Assembly: GCF_947539375.1 (NCBI RefSeq)
Contig: NZ_OX443569.1
Span: 1,178,001 to 1,242,000, forward strand
Direction: 5' to 3'
Source of the DNA: Lactobacillus isalae
Lineage (GTDB): Bacteria > Bacillota > Bacilli > Lactobacillales > Lactobacillaceae
Length of the DNA stretch: 64,000 nt
Below are positions 26,199 through 37,067 of this stretch, piece by piece. A program made the translations under genes and the position numbers. Numbering within the stretch: the stretch's first letter is position 1; the number at the start of each line of letters is the position of its first letter. Below the pieces are notes generated by a model. That model searched no databases and was not told the origin of the DNA. It saw only the letters and a list, made by a program, of their open reading frames with translations.

Positions 26199-26759
26199 TT
26201 ACTTAGCTAAAATGAAATTCTTAATTGGAATATCGTGTTTTTCAACTTCCCATGACGTTTTACTAAAGTTTTGAAGTGAATTAACTAAACTAAGAGTTTG
26301 TGCTTCGTGCTTTTCTAAAAAACGATCATAATATCCACCACCAAAGCCAAGTCGACTGCCTTTATCCAATCCGTAAGCAAGACCTGGAACGATAATTAAG
26401 TCTAAGTCATTTTTTACTATAGCTTTAGGATCATGATCTTCTAAAACACCAAATTTAGTTTTAGTCAGATTTGTATTTTGATCATAATATGTAAATTCCA
26501 TCTTTCTCTTTGATAAACAACGCGGAATATACACACTCTTTCCCATCTGCCACAAAGCGGCAATAATTGGGGCTGTATCAACTTCTAATGGCATTGAAAT
26601 AGAAATACCAATACTATTCACTTCACGTATCAGTGGGCTCATAAGCATCTTTTCTTTTAGTCTAGTATCTTCTAAAAGCTTCTGCCTTGTGCTTGCAAAT
26701 TCTGTTAATCTTTTTATTTGTAAATTTCGTAATTCGTTTTTATTAATCAAATTCATCAA
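26199..26759 (-). CDS. 5-formyltetrahydrofolate cyclo-ligase
   Basis: Converts 5-formyl-THF to 5,10-methenyl-THF with ATP. The signature GLAYGLDKGSRLGFGGGYYDRFL-type motif lies at about residues 126-147 (GSRLGFGGGYYDR), and EVNSIGISISMP near residue 47. 186 residues, usual length. The start is TTG 26757-26759 or the next ATG; no clear ribosome site precedes either. It lies after the rpmG terminator and before the rhomboid gene. Confidence 0.92.
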   Translation of the reverse strand: MMNLINKNELRNLQIKRLTEFASTRQKLLEDTRLKEKMLMSPLIREVNSIGISISMPLEVDTAPIIAALWQMGKSVYIPRCLSKRKMEFTYYDQNTNLTKTKFGVLEDHDPKAIVKNDLDLIIVPGLAYGLDKGSRLGFGGGYYDRFLEKHEAQTLSLVNSLQNFSKTSWEVEKHDIPIKNFILAK

Positions 26760-26773
26760 ATATCACTGGATAC

Positions 26774-26799
26774 AAAAAAACAACAGGAATTGCCTGTTG
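26774..26799 (-). terminator. Terminator after rpmG
   Basis: Stem CAACAGG / CCTGTTG with a 5-base loop and seven T on the minus strand, right after the rpmG stop. Confidence 0.8.
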
Positions 26800-26805
26800 C
26801 TTTGA

Positions 26806-26955
26806 TTACTTAGTTTCGCGGTGAAGTGTTACCTTTCTTTCAACTGGGCAATACTTCTTTAAAGCTAAACGTTCCGGATGCTTACGCTTATTCTTTTCAG
26901 ATAAGTAACTTCTATCGCCACATTCGGTGCATTCAAGGATAATATGTTCTGCCAT
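26806..26955 (-). CDS. rpmG: 50S ribosomal protein L33
   Basis: 49 residues: begins [19 protein letters not shown], includes [16 protein letters not shown] and ends VTLHRETK. The paired CTEC motif and a single later Cys mean that this is a form with an altered zinc ribbon (CxxC...C only, second pair incomplete). AGGTGG precedes the ATG. It lies downstream of the PBP gene with a TATAGT -10-like box in the gap. Confidence 0.95.
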   Translation of the reverse strand: MAEHIILECTECGDRSYLSEKNKRKHPERLALKKYCPVERKVTLHRETK

Positions 26956-27027
26956 CTTTTCCACCACCTACTTATTTAGTTAACTGTTAAACTATACCAT
27001 GTTTTTCCTACTTTTACCAGTACTTTT

Positions 27028-29127
27028 CTATTTATTAAGTTTGAAGTAGTCTTCAACCATTGCCTTTGCAACTTGAAGTGTATATGTTCCTTCTTTATCT
27101 GGATCTAGTCCTGGGAAGACAACTGCAATCGCAATTTGTGGATCCTTTGAAGGTGCATAACCAACAAAAGTAGCGTTAATAACTTCTGGTGCATTTGGAT
27201 TACCTGGATTATCCTCATCATAATAGAAAGTTTGAGCAGTACCAGTCTTACCAGAAATTGAAGGTTTTACATCCTTTAATGAATGAGCCGTTCCCCATGA
27301 ATTAGTACCGTGAACCACACGATAAAATCCTTGGTGAATGACATCAAGCTGATCTTGAGTCCAAGGAATACGCATTTGTACTTGAGGCTTAGTATTATAA
27401 AGAATTGATACCTTATTTCCTTGTGAATTAGTTTCACCAACAGATTGAACTAAGTATGGACGCATACGATATCCACCGTTAGCAATTGTTGAAACATATT
27501 GCACAAGCTGAATTGGTGTATAAGCATCGTAGTTTCCGTAAGCTAAGTCAAGTACAGAACCAGTAAGCAGTTGGCCTGCTGAATTGTATGAGCGACCTTG
27601 AATACCAGAAACCTCACCTGGAAGGTCTACACCAGTCTTCTGTCCCAAACCAAACATTGCAAAGTTACGTCTTAATTTAGTAAATGCATCTGATGGCATT
27701 GAAATAAAACTATGTGGTGTATACTTCGCATTTACCCATCTTAAAGCTAATTGCATCATATAGATGTTACTTGAAACTTCAAGAGCAGTTGGAGCATCTA
27801 AGCTACCAAAAGTACCAACTGGATAAACGGATTTCTTAATTGGAGATCCTGGCAAGTAGATTGGTGTATCAGGCATTACATTGTTAGTTGGTGTAATAAT
27901 ACCGTTCATCAATCCACCAGCAACAGTAGCACCCTTGATTGCAGAACCCATAACAAAGGATTTGTTAATTACACCCAAGGCATCATCGCTATCTTTATTA
28001 GTTTTAGCGTTATGATCAATACCTGCAATTGCTAAAAGTGCACCAGTCTTTGGATTCATGGCCACAGCATATGCTCCATTTGAGTACTGAGTAGCACCTG
28101 CAGCTTGAGCTGAAGCATAAACTTTTTTCAAAGTCTTTTCAACTTCTTGCTGGTACTTAGCATTCATAGTCAAAATTAAACTTGAACCACTTTGACCCTT
28201 ATAAACAGTCTTCGTCTGTTCAACGCCATCTTTTGACTTAGTTACCACTTGCGATTTAGATTTTGTTCCCTTTAAAAGTGGCTCATACTTTTCCTCAAGA
28301 TAACTTGTACCAACACGGTCATTACGTGAGTATCCTTGAGTTAAATAGTATTGCAAGTTATCACTTGGCAAACCAGCTTTTTCTGAAGAAACTGAACCAA
28401 TGATACTTTTAATGGATTTTCCATTTGGATAGTTTCTTGACCAGTCTGTTCCAATACCTACACCTGGCAATTCAGATAAGTGCTCCCCAACTAAAGCCAT
28501 TTCACGGTCAGTTAAATCTTTATTTTTAATATAGATAGTTGAAAGCGTATATGCTCCAGATATCTTATTAAAAATTAAAGCTGCTGTCTTTTGACGCTTA
28601 GTGAAATGAATATTCTGCTTTTCAACACGCTTTAAAACATTATTATAAATTTGACTGGAGCTTAAAGCATCCCCGTTACTGTCATAGCGTTCAGATTTAG
28701 GCAACTTTGCTGTTTCTTTTTCTGAAATTTTGCTATTAGCTAAATAATAATCATAAAGCTGTCTCTGAGTAGGCTTTTCATCATCAAGTGTTATGTATTG
28801 ACTTAAAGCGTTAGAAACTTTATATATTTGACTAGACGTAACACTAGAATTTTTGGTATAAGTAATTGCGTTATTAGCTTTATTACCTACCAAAACTTTA
28901 CCGCTACTGTCATACATCACACCACGTGGCACATTATTTGATACAATCTTTTGGTCTGTTTGCTGTACTTCGGCTTGAAAACGGCCGCCGTAAAAAAGCT
29001 GCAAGTATGCTAATTGACCAATCAATAATAAAAATAAAACTAAAATGACGCCCAAAATAATCTTCATTCTTAGGGGCGTCGAAGTGGAATTTCTATTCGA
29101 ACCTTTACTTTGTTTTAAATAATTCAA
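27028..29127 (-). CDS. Class B penicillin-binding protein (PBP2b-like transpeptidase)
   Basis: Septal or elongation transpeptidase. A short cytoplasmic tail and one anchor helix (about residues 22-46), then the dimerisation domain (PRGVMYDSSGKVLVGN) and the transpeptidase domain: SxxK as GSAIKGATVAG near residue 394, SxN as SSN in LEVSSNIYMM and KTGTA in SGKTGTAQTF near 620. 699 residues, typical of PBP2b of lactobacilli. The start is TTG-or-ATG style at 29127 with GAGG upstream. Whether it serves division or elongation is not decided by sequence. Confidence 0.93.
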   Translation of the reverse strand: MNYLKQSKGSNRNSTSTPLRMKIILGVILVLFLLLIGQLAYLQLFYGGRFQAEVQQTDQKIVSNNVPRGVMYDSSGKVLVGNKANNAITYTKNSSVTSSQIYKVSNALSQYITLDDEKPTQRQLYDYYLANSKISEKETAKLPKSERYDSNGDALSSSQIYNNVLKRVEKQNIHFTKRQKTAALIFNKISGAYTLSTIYIKNKDLTDREMALVGEHLSELPGVGIGTDWSRNYPNGKSIKSIIGSVSSEKAGLPSDNLQYYLTQGYSRNDRVGTSYLEEKYEPLLKGTKSKSQVVTKSKDGVEQTKTVYKGQSGSSLILTMNAKYQQEVEKTLKKVYASAQAAGATQYSNGAYAVAMNPKTGALLAIAGIDHNAKTNKDSDDALGVINKSFVMGSAIKGATVAGGLMNGIITPTNNVMPDTPIYLPGSPIKKSVYPVGTFGSLDAPTALEVSSNIYMMQLALRWVNAKYTPHSFISMPSDAFTKLRRNFAMFGLGQKTGVDLPGEVSGIQGRSYNSAGQLLTGSVLDLAYGNYDAYTPIQLVQYVSTIANGGYRMRPYLVQSVGETNSQGNKVSILYNTKPQVQMRIPWTQDQLDVIHQGFYRVVHGTNSWGTAHSLKDVKPSISGKTGTAQTFYYDEDNPGNPNAPEVINATFVGYAPSKDPQIAIAVVFPGLDPDKEGTYTLQVAKAMVEDYFKLNK

Positions 29128-29177
29128 AATTCTAACCTCACTAAACTAGAATTGATTTTAGCAAAAAAAGCATCTAA

Positions 29178-29207
29178 ATTCTATTTTTCCATCGATGAAA
29201 ATCGCAA
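29178..29207 (-). promoter_or_regulatory. Promoter of the class B PBP gene
   Basis: -35 TTGCGA (29202-29207), 18-base spacer, -10 TAGAAT (29178-29183), in the divergent gap shared with the YfhO gene. Confidence 0.55.
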
Positions 29208-29242
29208 TAATTATATATTCTTAAGAAGTAGGGTATTTATTA

Positions 29243-31819
29243 ATGATTATTACTAAAATTACAACGCATTTTAAAAACAAATATCTATATTGGCTTGCTT
29301 TTTTACTACCCACTTGTATCTTTGCAAGTTATTTTCTATATCGCGGTCAAGAGATTTTAACAGTTGACTTGGGCCAGCAATATATTGATTTTCTTTCATT
29401 TTATAAAAACAACTTACTCTCTCATCCCCTAAACTTTATTTTTACCTTTAGTAGTGGCCTCGGGAACTCTTTTATTGGAACTGCAGCATATTATTTAACC
29501 AGTCCCTTTAATTTGCTCTTATTTATTTTTCCAAATTCCTTCCTACCTCAAGCAATTCTTTTTATTATCAGTTTAAAAGTAGGCAGTATTGGATTAAGTA
29601 GCTTTTACTATTTTCAGAAATTTTTCAAAGGCGAAGACAAGATTTTTGCCCTTGCTGCTAGCCTCGCCTTTGCCCTAAATGGATTTGTAGTCAGCTATAA
29701 CTTAAACCTGATGTGGTTAGATAGTCTAATCTTATTGCCACTTTTACTGGATGCAATAGATAAACTATTTACGCAGGAAACGCATTATTTTTATCTTAGC
29801 ATGATTACATTTTTACTGTGGTTTACCAATTTCTACACAGGCTTTATGGCGCTTTTCTTTGGCTTACTTTATTTTATTACGAAGTTGATTAATCATTCTT
29901 TTTCTAAAAAACAGATTATTCAGTACCTTGCAAAAAGCATCCTCGGAACCAGCTTAGCTGCATTTGTCTTGTTTCCTGCCTTTTTTGAAATATTAAACGG
30001 TAAGATACAGTCTGATACTACCTTATCCATGGACGTTCAATTTGCGCCATATCAATCTCTTTATAAATTAACAATTGGCGCTTTCAACTTTACCGAAATG
30101 GAAAAAGGACTACCAAATATTTTTTTAACTAGTATATTTACCCTCTTATGTGTGCTTTACTTCTTTAATCGACACTTTTCAATTAAAGAAAAAATCACAG
30201 CAGCCACTTTACTTCTATTTTTATTCTTCTCTTTTTCTTTTAATCCTTTGGTCTTACTTTGGCACTTAAGTCAATATCCAGTTTGGTATCCAGCACGCTT
30301 TAGTTTTATCTTCTCTTTTTACGCAATCTACCTCGGAGTTCAAGTTCTTGCTCATATTCAAAAATTTAGTGTCAGCAGTAAAATAGCATGTTTACTACTA
30401 GTACTTAGCTTAAGTGCCTTTCTTTTCTTGAATCTTCACCAAAAAGAATTTTTAAATCAAACTAATATTACCCTTACCATTCTTTTTCTACTTTGCAGCC
30501 TGTTAATAATTCTCTTTTTCAATTACAAATGGATTCCTGTAATCTTTTTTGGCATTGTTGGGCTTGAAGTAAGTATTAACTTATTAGCAAGCTTAGACAA
30601 TATTTCTTACCAAAAAAACTTTGACTACACTAATTTCACTAAAAATGTTTCTGAAAGTACGGCATACTTACATAAATATGACAATAGCTTATATCGAACT
30701 GAAAAGACATTTACCCGTTCCGATGATGATCCTTTAAGCAATAACTACTATGGCATTAGTAATTTCAACTCTATTTCTGATCGTTCAACCATCAACTTAG
30801 TTGAATATTTAGGACTTGAAAATAATGACAACTCTTTTACCAACAATTTTGCCACTCCATTATCAGATAGTATTTTAGGAGTGAAATATGATATTGTTCC
30901 TATCAAAAATCGTCGAAACTTACCTCAAAACAAACAAATAGTCTTCACTAGTGCCTTTTATCGGCCAGATCTAGTTAACAATCAAGTAGTTAAAAGTTTC
31001 GAACAACTTCAAATTAGAAAAAATAATTCTGCATTACCACTCATTTTTATTTCTCCCGCTAATCTAAAAACAACTTTTTACACTAGTATGCCGGCAGCAA
31101 ATCAAAATGCCTTATTTAATAGCATTACAGGACAAAAAAATGATTTATTCAACAGTTTATACTTAACACAGCCTACGAAATTAAAAAATGTCAAGTTAAC
31201 TAAAAATATTAATGAGTATAAAAAGAATACGAACACTAAAAACGCCACTATTACTTTTGAAATATCATCGTTTCAAAAAGGGCCATATTACTTAGAACTT
31301 CCTTCAAACTTGGATGAAAATACAACATCAATCATTGTTAATGACCATCAGCTTAATAATCAAGATCTAGGGATTTCAAATAAATTATTAAACATTGGCT
31401 ATTACTCTACAAATAAACCAATTAAAATCATTTTCAACTTAAATAAAAAAGACATCAACTTAAATGGTGTGCGAGTACTTCAATTTAAAGAACAAGAATT
31501 TAAGCAGATAATCAAAAAGTTTAAGCAAAAACAACCTATAACCTATCAAACAAGTCCTATTTCCTTAAGAATCAACTATAGTGCGGAAAAAAAGAAAATC
31601 TTAAATTCCACTATTCCTTACTCAAGAAATTGGATAATCTTTAACAATGGTAAGCTCCTTAAAACTCAAAAATTTGCTCAAACTTTTCTAAGTGCTCAGC
31701 TAAGCAAAGGACAACACCATCTCCTCTTAATTTATGTTCCTTTTGCATTTCTACTAGGCCTTTTAATTTCAATAGTTTCTCTTATTATCATGTTTATTTT
31801 CAAATCAAAAAGGGATTAA
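29243..31819 (+). CDS. YfhO family membrane protein
   Basis: Large polytopic protein (858 residues). About 12-13 hydrophobic helices in residues 15-455, including FGLLYFITKLIN and an early loop with DLGQQYIDFLSF, followed by an extracytoplasmic region (about 460-825) and a last helix near 830-850. YfhO proteins are linked to glycosylation of lipoteichoic acid or similar polymers in Gram-positive bacteria, with a GT-C-like fold; the exact role here is inference. It is divergent from the PBP gene and has its own terminator. Confidence 0.87.
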   Translation: MIITKITTHFKNKYLYWLAFLLPTCIFASYFLYRGQEILTVDLGQQYIDFLSFYKNNLLSHPLNFIFTFSSGLGNSFIGTAAYYLTSPFNLLLFIFPNSFLPQAILFIISLKVGSIGLSSFYYFQKFFKGEDKIFALAASLAFALNGFVVSYNLNLMWLDSLILLPLLLDAIDKLFTQETHYFYLSMITFLLWFTNFYTGFMALFFGLLYFITKLINHSFSKKQIIQYLAKSILGTSLAAFVLFPAFFEILNGKIQSDTTLSMDVQFAPYQSLYKLTIGAFNFTEMEKGLPNIFLTSIFTLLCVLYFFNRHFSIKEKITAATLLLFLFFSFSFNPLVLLWHLSQYPVWYPARFSFIFSFYAIYLGVQVLAHIQKFSVSSKIACLLLVLSLSAFLFLNLHQKEFLNQTNITLTILFLLCSLLIILFFNYKWIPVIFFGIVGLEVSINLLASLDNISYQKNFDYTNFTKNVSESTAYLHKYDNSLYRTEKTFTRSDDDPLSNNYYGISNFNSISDRSTINLVEYLGLENNDNSFTNNFATPLSDSILGVKYDIVPIKNRRNLPQNKQIVFTSAFYRPDLVNNQVVKSFEQLQIRKNNSALPLIFISPANLKTTFYTSMPAANQNALFNSITGQKNDLFNSLYLTQPTKLKNVKLTKNINEYKKNTNTKNATITFEISSFQKGPYYLELPSNLDENTTSIIVNDHQLNNQDLGISNKLLNIGYYSTNKPIKIIFNLNKKDINLNGVRVLQFKEQEFKQIIKKFKQKQPITYQTSPISLRINYSAEKKKILNSTIPYSRNWIIFNNGKLLKTQKFAQTFLSAQLSKGQHHLLLIYVPFAFLLGLLISIVSLIIMFIFKSKRD

Positions 31820-31852
31820 CCTGCCGTAATGACTAGGTTAATCCCTTTTTTG
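31807..31852. terminator. Bidirectional terminator between yfhO and greA
   Basis: Stem AGGGATTAACCT / AGGTTAATCCCT extended by A and T runs. The yfhO stop codon TAA (31817-31819) lies inside the stem. Confidence 0.9.
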
Positions 31853-31867
31853 GACAAAATATTAAAA

Positions 31868-32350
31868 TTAGTTCAATGTTTTTACATCATTGATAGTAAC
31901 ATCAAAAGTTCCACCAGGAGTATTGATAGTTACTTTTTCACCCTTTTTCTTACCAAGTAAAGCTTGAGCAATTGGTGAATCATTAGAAATTTTTCCATTA
32001 AGTGGATCAGATTCATCAGATCCAACAATAGTATAAGTTTCTGGATCATCAGTACCTACTTCTGTATAAGTAACAGTCTTACCAATTGAAACTTCGTTAG
32101 GATCAACGCTATCTGCATCAACAACTTGTGCATATTTAAGCATTTGTTCAATTTGAACAATACGTTGCTCTACTGCACTTTGTTCATCTTTAGCTGCATC
32201 ATATTCTGAGTTTTCTGATAAGTCACCAAATGATCTAGCAACCTTGATTCTTTCAATAACTTCTGGACGTTTTACTAATTTTAAGTTCTTTAATTCTTTC
32301 TGAAGCTTTTCCTTACCTTCAGCGGTCATTGGATAAACTTTTTCTGCCAT
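31868..32350 (-). CDS. greA: Transcription elongation factor GreA
   Basis: Stimulates cleavage of backtracked RNA by RNA polymerase. N-terminal coiled coil with the acidic tip DLSENSEY (D/E residues at about 42-47), C-terminal FKBP-like domain with [19 protein letters not shown]. 160 residues. AAGGAG lies before the ATG. Follows mltG on the same strand, as in many Firmicutes. Confidence 0.97.
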   Translation of the reverse strand: MAEKVYPMTAEGKEKLQKELKNLKLVKRPEVIERIKVARSFGDLSENSEYDAAKDEQSAVEQRIVQIEQMLKYAQVVDADSVDPNEVSIGKTVTYTEVGTDDPETYTIVGSDESDPLNGKISNDSPIAQALLGKKKGEKVTINTPGGTFDVTINDVKTLN

Positions 32351-32430
32351 ACTAAAAATTCTCCTTACCTATACCTATTTTTCTTTGCACCAATCAGCTT
32401 ATGTTTTCTACCTAAAAAAGTCAACCATTT

Positions 32431-33525
32431 TTACTGACCTAAACTACTATTTCGCTTCAAATGCTCATCGTAGTTTTCATTGTAGTAAACCTTACCAGTC
32501 TTCAGGTTAGCAACAAAGTATAGATAGTTAGACTTAATTGGGTTCAATACTGCACTAATAGAATCTAAACTTGGATTGTTGAATGGTCCTGGACCATATC
32601 CCTTATGTACATATAAGTTATATGGCGATTTCACTTTAATATCCTTTAGCGTCAAAGAATGCTTATGCTTATTCAAAGCATACATTACTGAAATATCAGA
32701 TTGAAGTGGCATATTAGCCTTAAGTCGGTTAAAGAACACACCAGCAATCATCCGTCTGTCCTTAGTTTTTACACCTTCACGTTCTACAAGAGAAGCCAAA
32801 GTTAATACTTCCTGAACAGTTAAATGCTTTTTCTTAATTGAACTATAGTATGGTTGTAAAACTTGATCAGTCTTATCGACCATCTGGTTAACAAGTTCTT
32901 TTAAAGAAGCTCCTTGATAAACATCGTATTTAGCCGGGAAGAGATAACCCTCTAAGTGATAACGAACACCCTTACTATTCATTGAACTAGTCAAAAGTTT
33001 AGGATATTGTTTTTCTAAACTCTTCATAAAACTTTGGTCTTTCATCAATTTCAAGAAGTCTTGACGGCTATATTTTGTATTCTTACCAACTGTAGTAGCA
33101 ATACTATCAATTGTTTGTCCTTCTTTTATCAAAACGTGACCAACAATTGGTCGTCCGCCTCCGCCTTGCAATTGACTAATAATTTCTTTGTTATGCATTG
33201 AAGGTGACAGGTAAAAATTACCTGCCTGAAAATTAGTTGCACTATGGCTCTTTAACCAAAAGTTAAAAACTGCTGCATTTCTAATAATCTTTTTCTCTTG
33301 TAAAATCTGAGCGATTTGACTATTAGTTGCTCCTGCAGGAATGTGAACACTAACAACATCTTCATCATGACGATTTGCAGGTTGAAGTGCATAACCAACA
33401 TAGCAACCCCCAATTAAGACAACTAAAACTAAAATTGCTCCTAATCCACTAAGAATCCAGCGCGTAACCTTTTTAGATGCCTGTTCTTCTAGCTCATGAT
33501 TTTTCTTTTTGTCCTGATTTAGCAA
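32431..33525 (-). CDS. mltG: Endolytic murein transglycosylase MltG
   Basis: Membrane-anchored YceG-like enzyme that cuts nascent glycan strands. A cytoplasmic Lys-rich tail and one helix (about 25-48), a LysM-like region (IPAGATNSQIAQIL), then the catalytic domain with SLVEREG (the conserved Glu) and the C-terminal YNLYVHKGYGPGPFNNPSLDSI. 364 residues, normal. Located between pheT and greA; a terminator between it and pheT is not obvious. Confidence 0.95.
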   Translation of the reverse strand: MLNQDKKKNHELEEQASKKVTRWILSGLGAILVLVVLIGGCYVGYALQPANRHDEDVVSVHIPAGATNSQIAQILQEKKIIRNAAVFNFWLKSHSATNFQAGNFYLSPSMHNKEIISQLQGGGGRPIVGHVLIKEGQTIDSIATTVGKNTKYSRQDFLKLMKDQSFMKSLEKQYPKLLTSSMNSKGVRYHLEGYLFPAKYDVYQGASLKELVNQMVDKTDQVLQPYYSSIKKKHLTVQEVLTLASLVEREGVKTKDRRMIAGVFFNRLKANMPLQSDISVMYALNKHKHSLTLKDIKVKSPYNLYVHKGYGPGPFNNPSLDSISAVLNPIKSNYLYFVANLKTGKVYYNENYDEHLKRNSSLGQ

Positions 33526-33588
33526 ATGCTTTTCCTCCGAAAATCACAAAAATCTAAGACAATTATAGCAAAGCTCCCTAGAAAAAAA

Positions 33589-36003
33589 TTAGCGAACTTT
33601 AATCTTTAGACTTTCTTTCAGATCTGCCTCAATTTTTTCCATTGCTTTAGCAACTACATCATCAGTTAATGTATCTTTTTCATTTAAGAAAGTTAATGAG
33701 TAAGAAATTGACTTATGACCTGATTCAATTTGACTACCAGCATAAACGTCAATTACTCGTATATCATGAAGATACTTGCCACCATTTAATTTGATTTGAG
33801 CTTCAATTTGCGCATTGGTTACTGCATTTGGCACTAATAGTGATAAATCACGTTCAATAGCTGGGAATTTAGGAGCAGCTTTGGCTTTCATTCCCTTATT
33901 AAGCATTGAAATAATTGCATCTAGATCAAGCTCATAAGCATAAATTTCACTTCCACGCAAAGCCTTATCAAGAGTAGTAACAGTATGAGCAAGCATTCCA
34001 ATTAAACCTACATATTGGTCATTAATGTAAATACCAGCCGTTCTAGTTGGGTGCATCCCAATAATGGTTTCTGGACGATACTCTACGTCAGCATCCTTAA
34101 TACCGATTGCTCTAAATAAGTTAGTCAATTGACCTTTTACAAAGTAGAAATCAATCTTTTGATCTAAGTGTTGCCAGTTTGCTGACAAGGTATGACCTGA
34201 GTAAAGGGCAGCTAAATGTTCATGTTCATTAAAAGTATTATTTTCATGATCATAAACTCGACCTTGTTCAAACAAAGCTAATTCCTTTTGCTTACGAGCC
34301 ATGTTATAGCTTGCAGCATCAACTAATCCAGTTAACAAGTTTTCTCTCATCGTTGAACGACTTGAGTTCAATGGCCATTGAACTTCAACAACTGGCTTAG
34401 GATCTTTAGTAAATGAGATTGCCTTTTCTGGAGAAGTTAATGAATAAGAAATAGCTTCCATTAAGCCTTGTCCTTGAACAATATCCTTAATTCTGCGCAT
34501 TGCAGTTTCTTTTTCTGAATAACCACCGTGCGTCTCAGCCAAAAGTGGTTGCGTAGACTTTAAGTTATCGTAGCCATAAATTCGACCAACTTCTTCAACT
34601 AAGTCTGCTGGAATTGAAATATCCCATCTTCTATTAGGAACTGTAACAATTAATTCATCTTCAGAACCAGCAACAGTAAAGCCTAAACGATCAAAAATCT
34701 TCTCCATTTCAGCTCTACTTAATTCTGTTCCTAATACTTTGTTGATGTATGAAACAGTAGTTTTAACTACTGAAGGATTTCTTTGAGCGTCAGTTGCTTT
34801 AATTTCACCTTCATTAACTGTACCATCCGCATCATTACGTAATAATAAAGCAGCCATATCTAGGGCCTTTTGAGTATTATCCCAGTTAACGCCCTTTTCA
34901 AAACGGCTTGAAGCTTCAGTACGATTTGCATGACGCAAAGCAGATTTTCTAACGCTAGTTCCATCGAAAATAGCGGATTCTAAGATTACATCAGTAGTAT
35001 CATCTTCAACTTCTGAATTCTTTCCACCCATAACGCCAGCCATCATTACAGGCTTTTGTCCGTCAGTAATAATAATGTCGTTTGGATCTAATTCAACTTC
35101 TTTATCGTTTAATAAAGTAAGTTTTTCACCTTTATTAGCTTTTCTAACTTCTAACTTACCATCTTTAAAAGTACGTGCATCATATGCATGCATTGGTTGA
35201 CCAGTTAAAAGCATTACGTAATTAGTTACGTCAACAACATTGTTGATTGGGCGAATGCCTGCGTTCCAAAGACGTCTCTGCATCCACAATGGACTTTCAC
35301 CAATTTTTACATTAGAAACTTTTCTTAAGTAAAACTTAGGCGCCAATTCTTCATCAACTTTAACATCTAATTCATCAGTCCACTCAGGTCCATCTGCCTT
35401 AAGAACTACTGGTTCAACCTTAGGTTCTTCATCAACAATTGCGCCAACTTCATAAGCTGCACCTTCCATTGACAAAGTATCAGCACGGTTGGGCGTAATA
35501 TCAAAGTCTAAAATGTAGTCATCCATTCCAAGCGCTTCATAAACTTCTTCACCTGGTTTTACATCTGAGTCCTTAGGAAATACGAAAATGCCATCTGCGT
35601 ACTTTGCAGGTACAACTTTATCTGCAAAACCAATTTCCTGAAGACCACAAATCATTCCGTTTGATTTAATTCCGCGAATTTTACCACGCTTAATCTTTTC
35701 ATTGCCTGCAATTCTTGCACCATGCAAAGCAACAATGACATCTTCGCCGGCTGCAACATTAGGAGCTCCACAAACGATTTGAATTGCATCTTCTTCACCT
35801 ACATCAACTTGACACTTATGCAAGTGAGTTCCCTCAATATCTTCACATTCTAAAATATGACCAACCACTAATTTTTTTAGGCCTTCTGCTGGATGGTCTA
35901 CTGATGCAATTTCGACACCAGTTCTAGTAATTTTTTCTCCTAAGTCTTTAGGATCTTCGTCTAAATCAAGAAAGTCTTTTAACCAGTTGTATGAAACGAG
36001 CAT
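33589..36003 (-). CDS. pheT: Phenylalanyl-tRNA synthetase beta subunit
   Basis: Forms the alpha2-beta2 enzyme with PheS. Domains in order: tRNA-binding EMAP-like domain (about 40-150), B3/B4 editing domain, B5 DNA-binding-like domain (VPNRRWDISIPADLVEEVGRI near 460-480) and the C-terminal ferredoxin-like anticodon-binding domain (FPAIERDLSLLV). 804 residues. ATG overlaps the pheS stop by one base. Controlled by the T-box leader upstream of pheS. Confidence 0.98.
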   Translation of the reverse strand: MLVSYNWLKDFLDLDEDPKDLGEKITRTGVEIASVDHPAEGLKKLVVGHILECEDIEGTHLHKCQVDVGEEDAIQIVCGAPNVAAGEDVIVALHGARIAGNEKIKRGKIRGIKSNGMICGLQEIGFADKVVPAKYADGIFVFPKDSDVKPGEEVYEALGMDDYILDFDITPNRADTLSMEGAAYEVGAIVDEEPKVEPVVLKADGPEWTDELDVKVDEELAPKFYLRKVSNVKIGESPLWMQRRLWNAGIRPINNVVDVTNYVMLLTGQPMHAYDARTFKDGKLEVRKANKGEKLTLLNDKEVELDPNDIIITDGQKPVMMAGVMGGKNSEVEDDTTDVILESAIFDGTSVRKSALRHANRTEASSRFEKGVNWDNTQKALDMAALLLRNDADGTVNEGEIKATDAQRNPSVVKTTVSYINKVLGTELSRAEMEKIFDRLGFTVAGSEDELIVTVPNRRWDISIPADLVEEVGRIYGYDNLKSTQPLLAETHGGYSEKETAMRRIKDIVQGQGLMEAISYSLTSPEKAISFTKDPKPVVEVQWPLNSSRSTMRENLLTGLVDAASYNMARKQKELALFEQGRVYDHENNTFNEHEHLAALYSGHTLSANWQHLDQKIDFYFVKGQLTNLFRAIGIKDADVEYRPETIIGMHPTRTAGIYINDQYVGLIGMLAHTVTTLDKALRGSEIYAYELDLDAIISMLNKGMKAKAAPKFPAIERDLSLLVPNAVTNAQIEAQIKLNGGKYLHDIRVIDVYAGSQIESGHKSISYSLTFLNEKDTLTDDVVAKAMEKIEADLKESLKIKVR

Positions 36004-37052
36004 TAATCTTCCTCCTTACGGAATTGTGCTAAGAAACGAACATCATTAGTGTAGAAATCACGAATATCAGAAATACCGTATTTCAAAATTGCAAAACGAT
36101 CCAAACCTAAACCAAAGGCAAAACCACCATAAACTGTTGAATCAACGCCAGCATTTTCCAAAACGTTAGGGTGAACCATTCCGGCACCAAGTACCTCAAT
36201 CCAACCAGTATACTTACAAATTGGGCATCCCTTACCATCACAGTTGAAACAAGAAACATCCATTTCAACTGATGGTTCAGTAAATGGGAAGTAAGATGGA
36301 CGAAGACGTGTCTTACGATCTTGACCAAAGACATGCTTAGCAATCATTTCTAAAGTACCCTTAAGGTCTGACATAGTAACGTTTTTATCAATTACTAAAC
36401 CTTCCATTTGTTGGAATTGGTGAGAGTGAGTTGCATCATCATCATCTCTACGATAAACCTTACCAGGACCCACCATCTTCAATGGACCTTTAGAAAAATC
36501 ATGTTTTTCTAAAACTCTAGCTTGATCTCCTGAAGTTTGAGTTCTAAGCAAGTTTTCTTCATCAATATAGAAAGTTGCTTGCATGTCACGAGCTGGGTGA
36601 TCCTTAGGCAAGTTCATCATTTCAAAGACATAATGGTCAGTTTCAATTTCTGGGCCTTGTACTACTTCATAACCCATTCCAATGAAGTAGCTTTCTAGGT
36701 CATCTAAAATAATATTGATTGGGTGCTTTGAGCCTAAATGTCCTTCGCGACCTGGTAAAGTCACATCAATTTTTTCTTCTTCTAATTTTTTAGCAATTAC
36801 TGCTTGTAAGAAATGATCCTTTGCCTCATCTAATTGCTTTTGAAGAATATCACGAACTTGATTTACTTCTTGACCAACCTTTGGTCTATTTTCTGGTGCA
36901 ATATCTTTCATTGAGTGTAAGATTTCAGTTAATTCACCCTTACGACCCATTAGTTCTACTCTGATCTTATCAAGCATCTTTTGATTTTCAGCTTGCTTAA
37001 TTTGATCTAATCCTTCTTCTTTTAACTTATTTATTCTATCGAATAAGTCCAT
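36003..37052 (-). CDS. pheS: Phenylalanyl-tRNA synthetase alpha subunit
   Basis: Catalytic subunit. N-terminal coiled coil (about 1-90), then class II motifs: motif 2 in [19 protein letters not shown], motif 3 in [30 protein letters not shown] and a zinc-like Cys set ([13 protein letters not shown]) are seen. 349 residues. First gene of pheST, directly behind a T-box. Confidence 0.98.
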   Translation of the reverse strand: MDLFDRINKLKEEGLDQIKQAENQKMLDKIRVELMGRKGELTEILHSMKDIAPENRPKVGQEVNQVRDILQKQLDEAKDHFLQAVIAKKLEEEKIDVTLPGREGHLGSKHPINIILDDLESYFIGMGYEVVQGPEIETDHYVFEMMNLPKDHPARDMQATFYIDEENLLRTQTSGDQARVLEKHDFSKGPLKMVGPGKVYRRDDDDATHSHQFQQMEGLVIDKNVTMSDLKGTLEMIAKHVFGQDRKTRLRPSYFPFTEPSVEMDVSCFNCDGKGCPICKYTGWIEVLGAGMVHPNVLENAGVDSTVYGGFAFGLGLDRFAILKYGISDIRDFYTNDVRFLAQFRKEED

Positions 37053-37067
37053 CTCATTTTCCTTTCC

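Noticed and set aside
36107-36343. Second minus-strand frame within pheS
   Set aside because: Alternative frame of pheS; no independent start signal.
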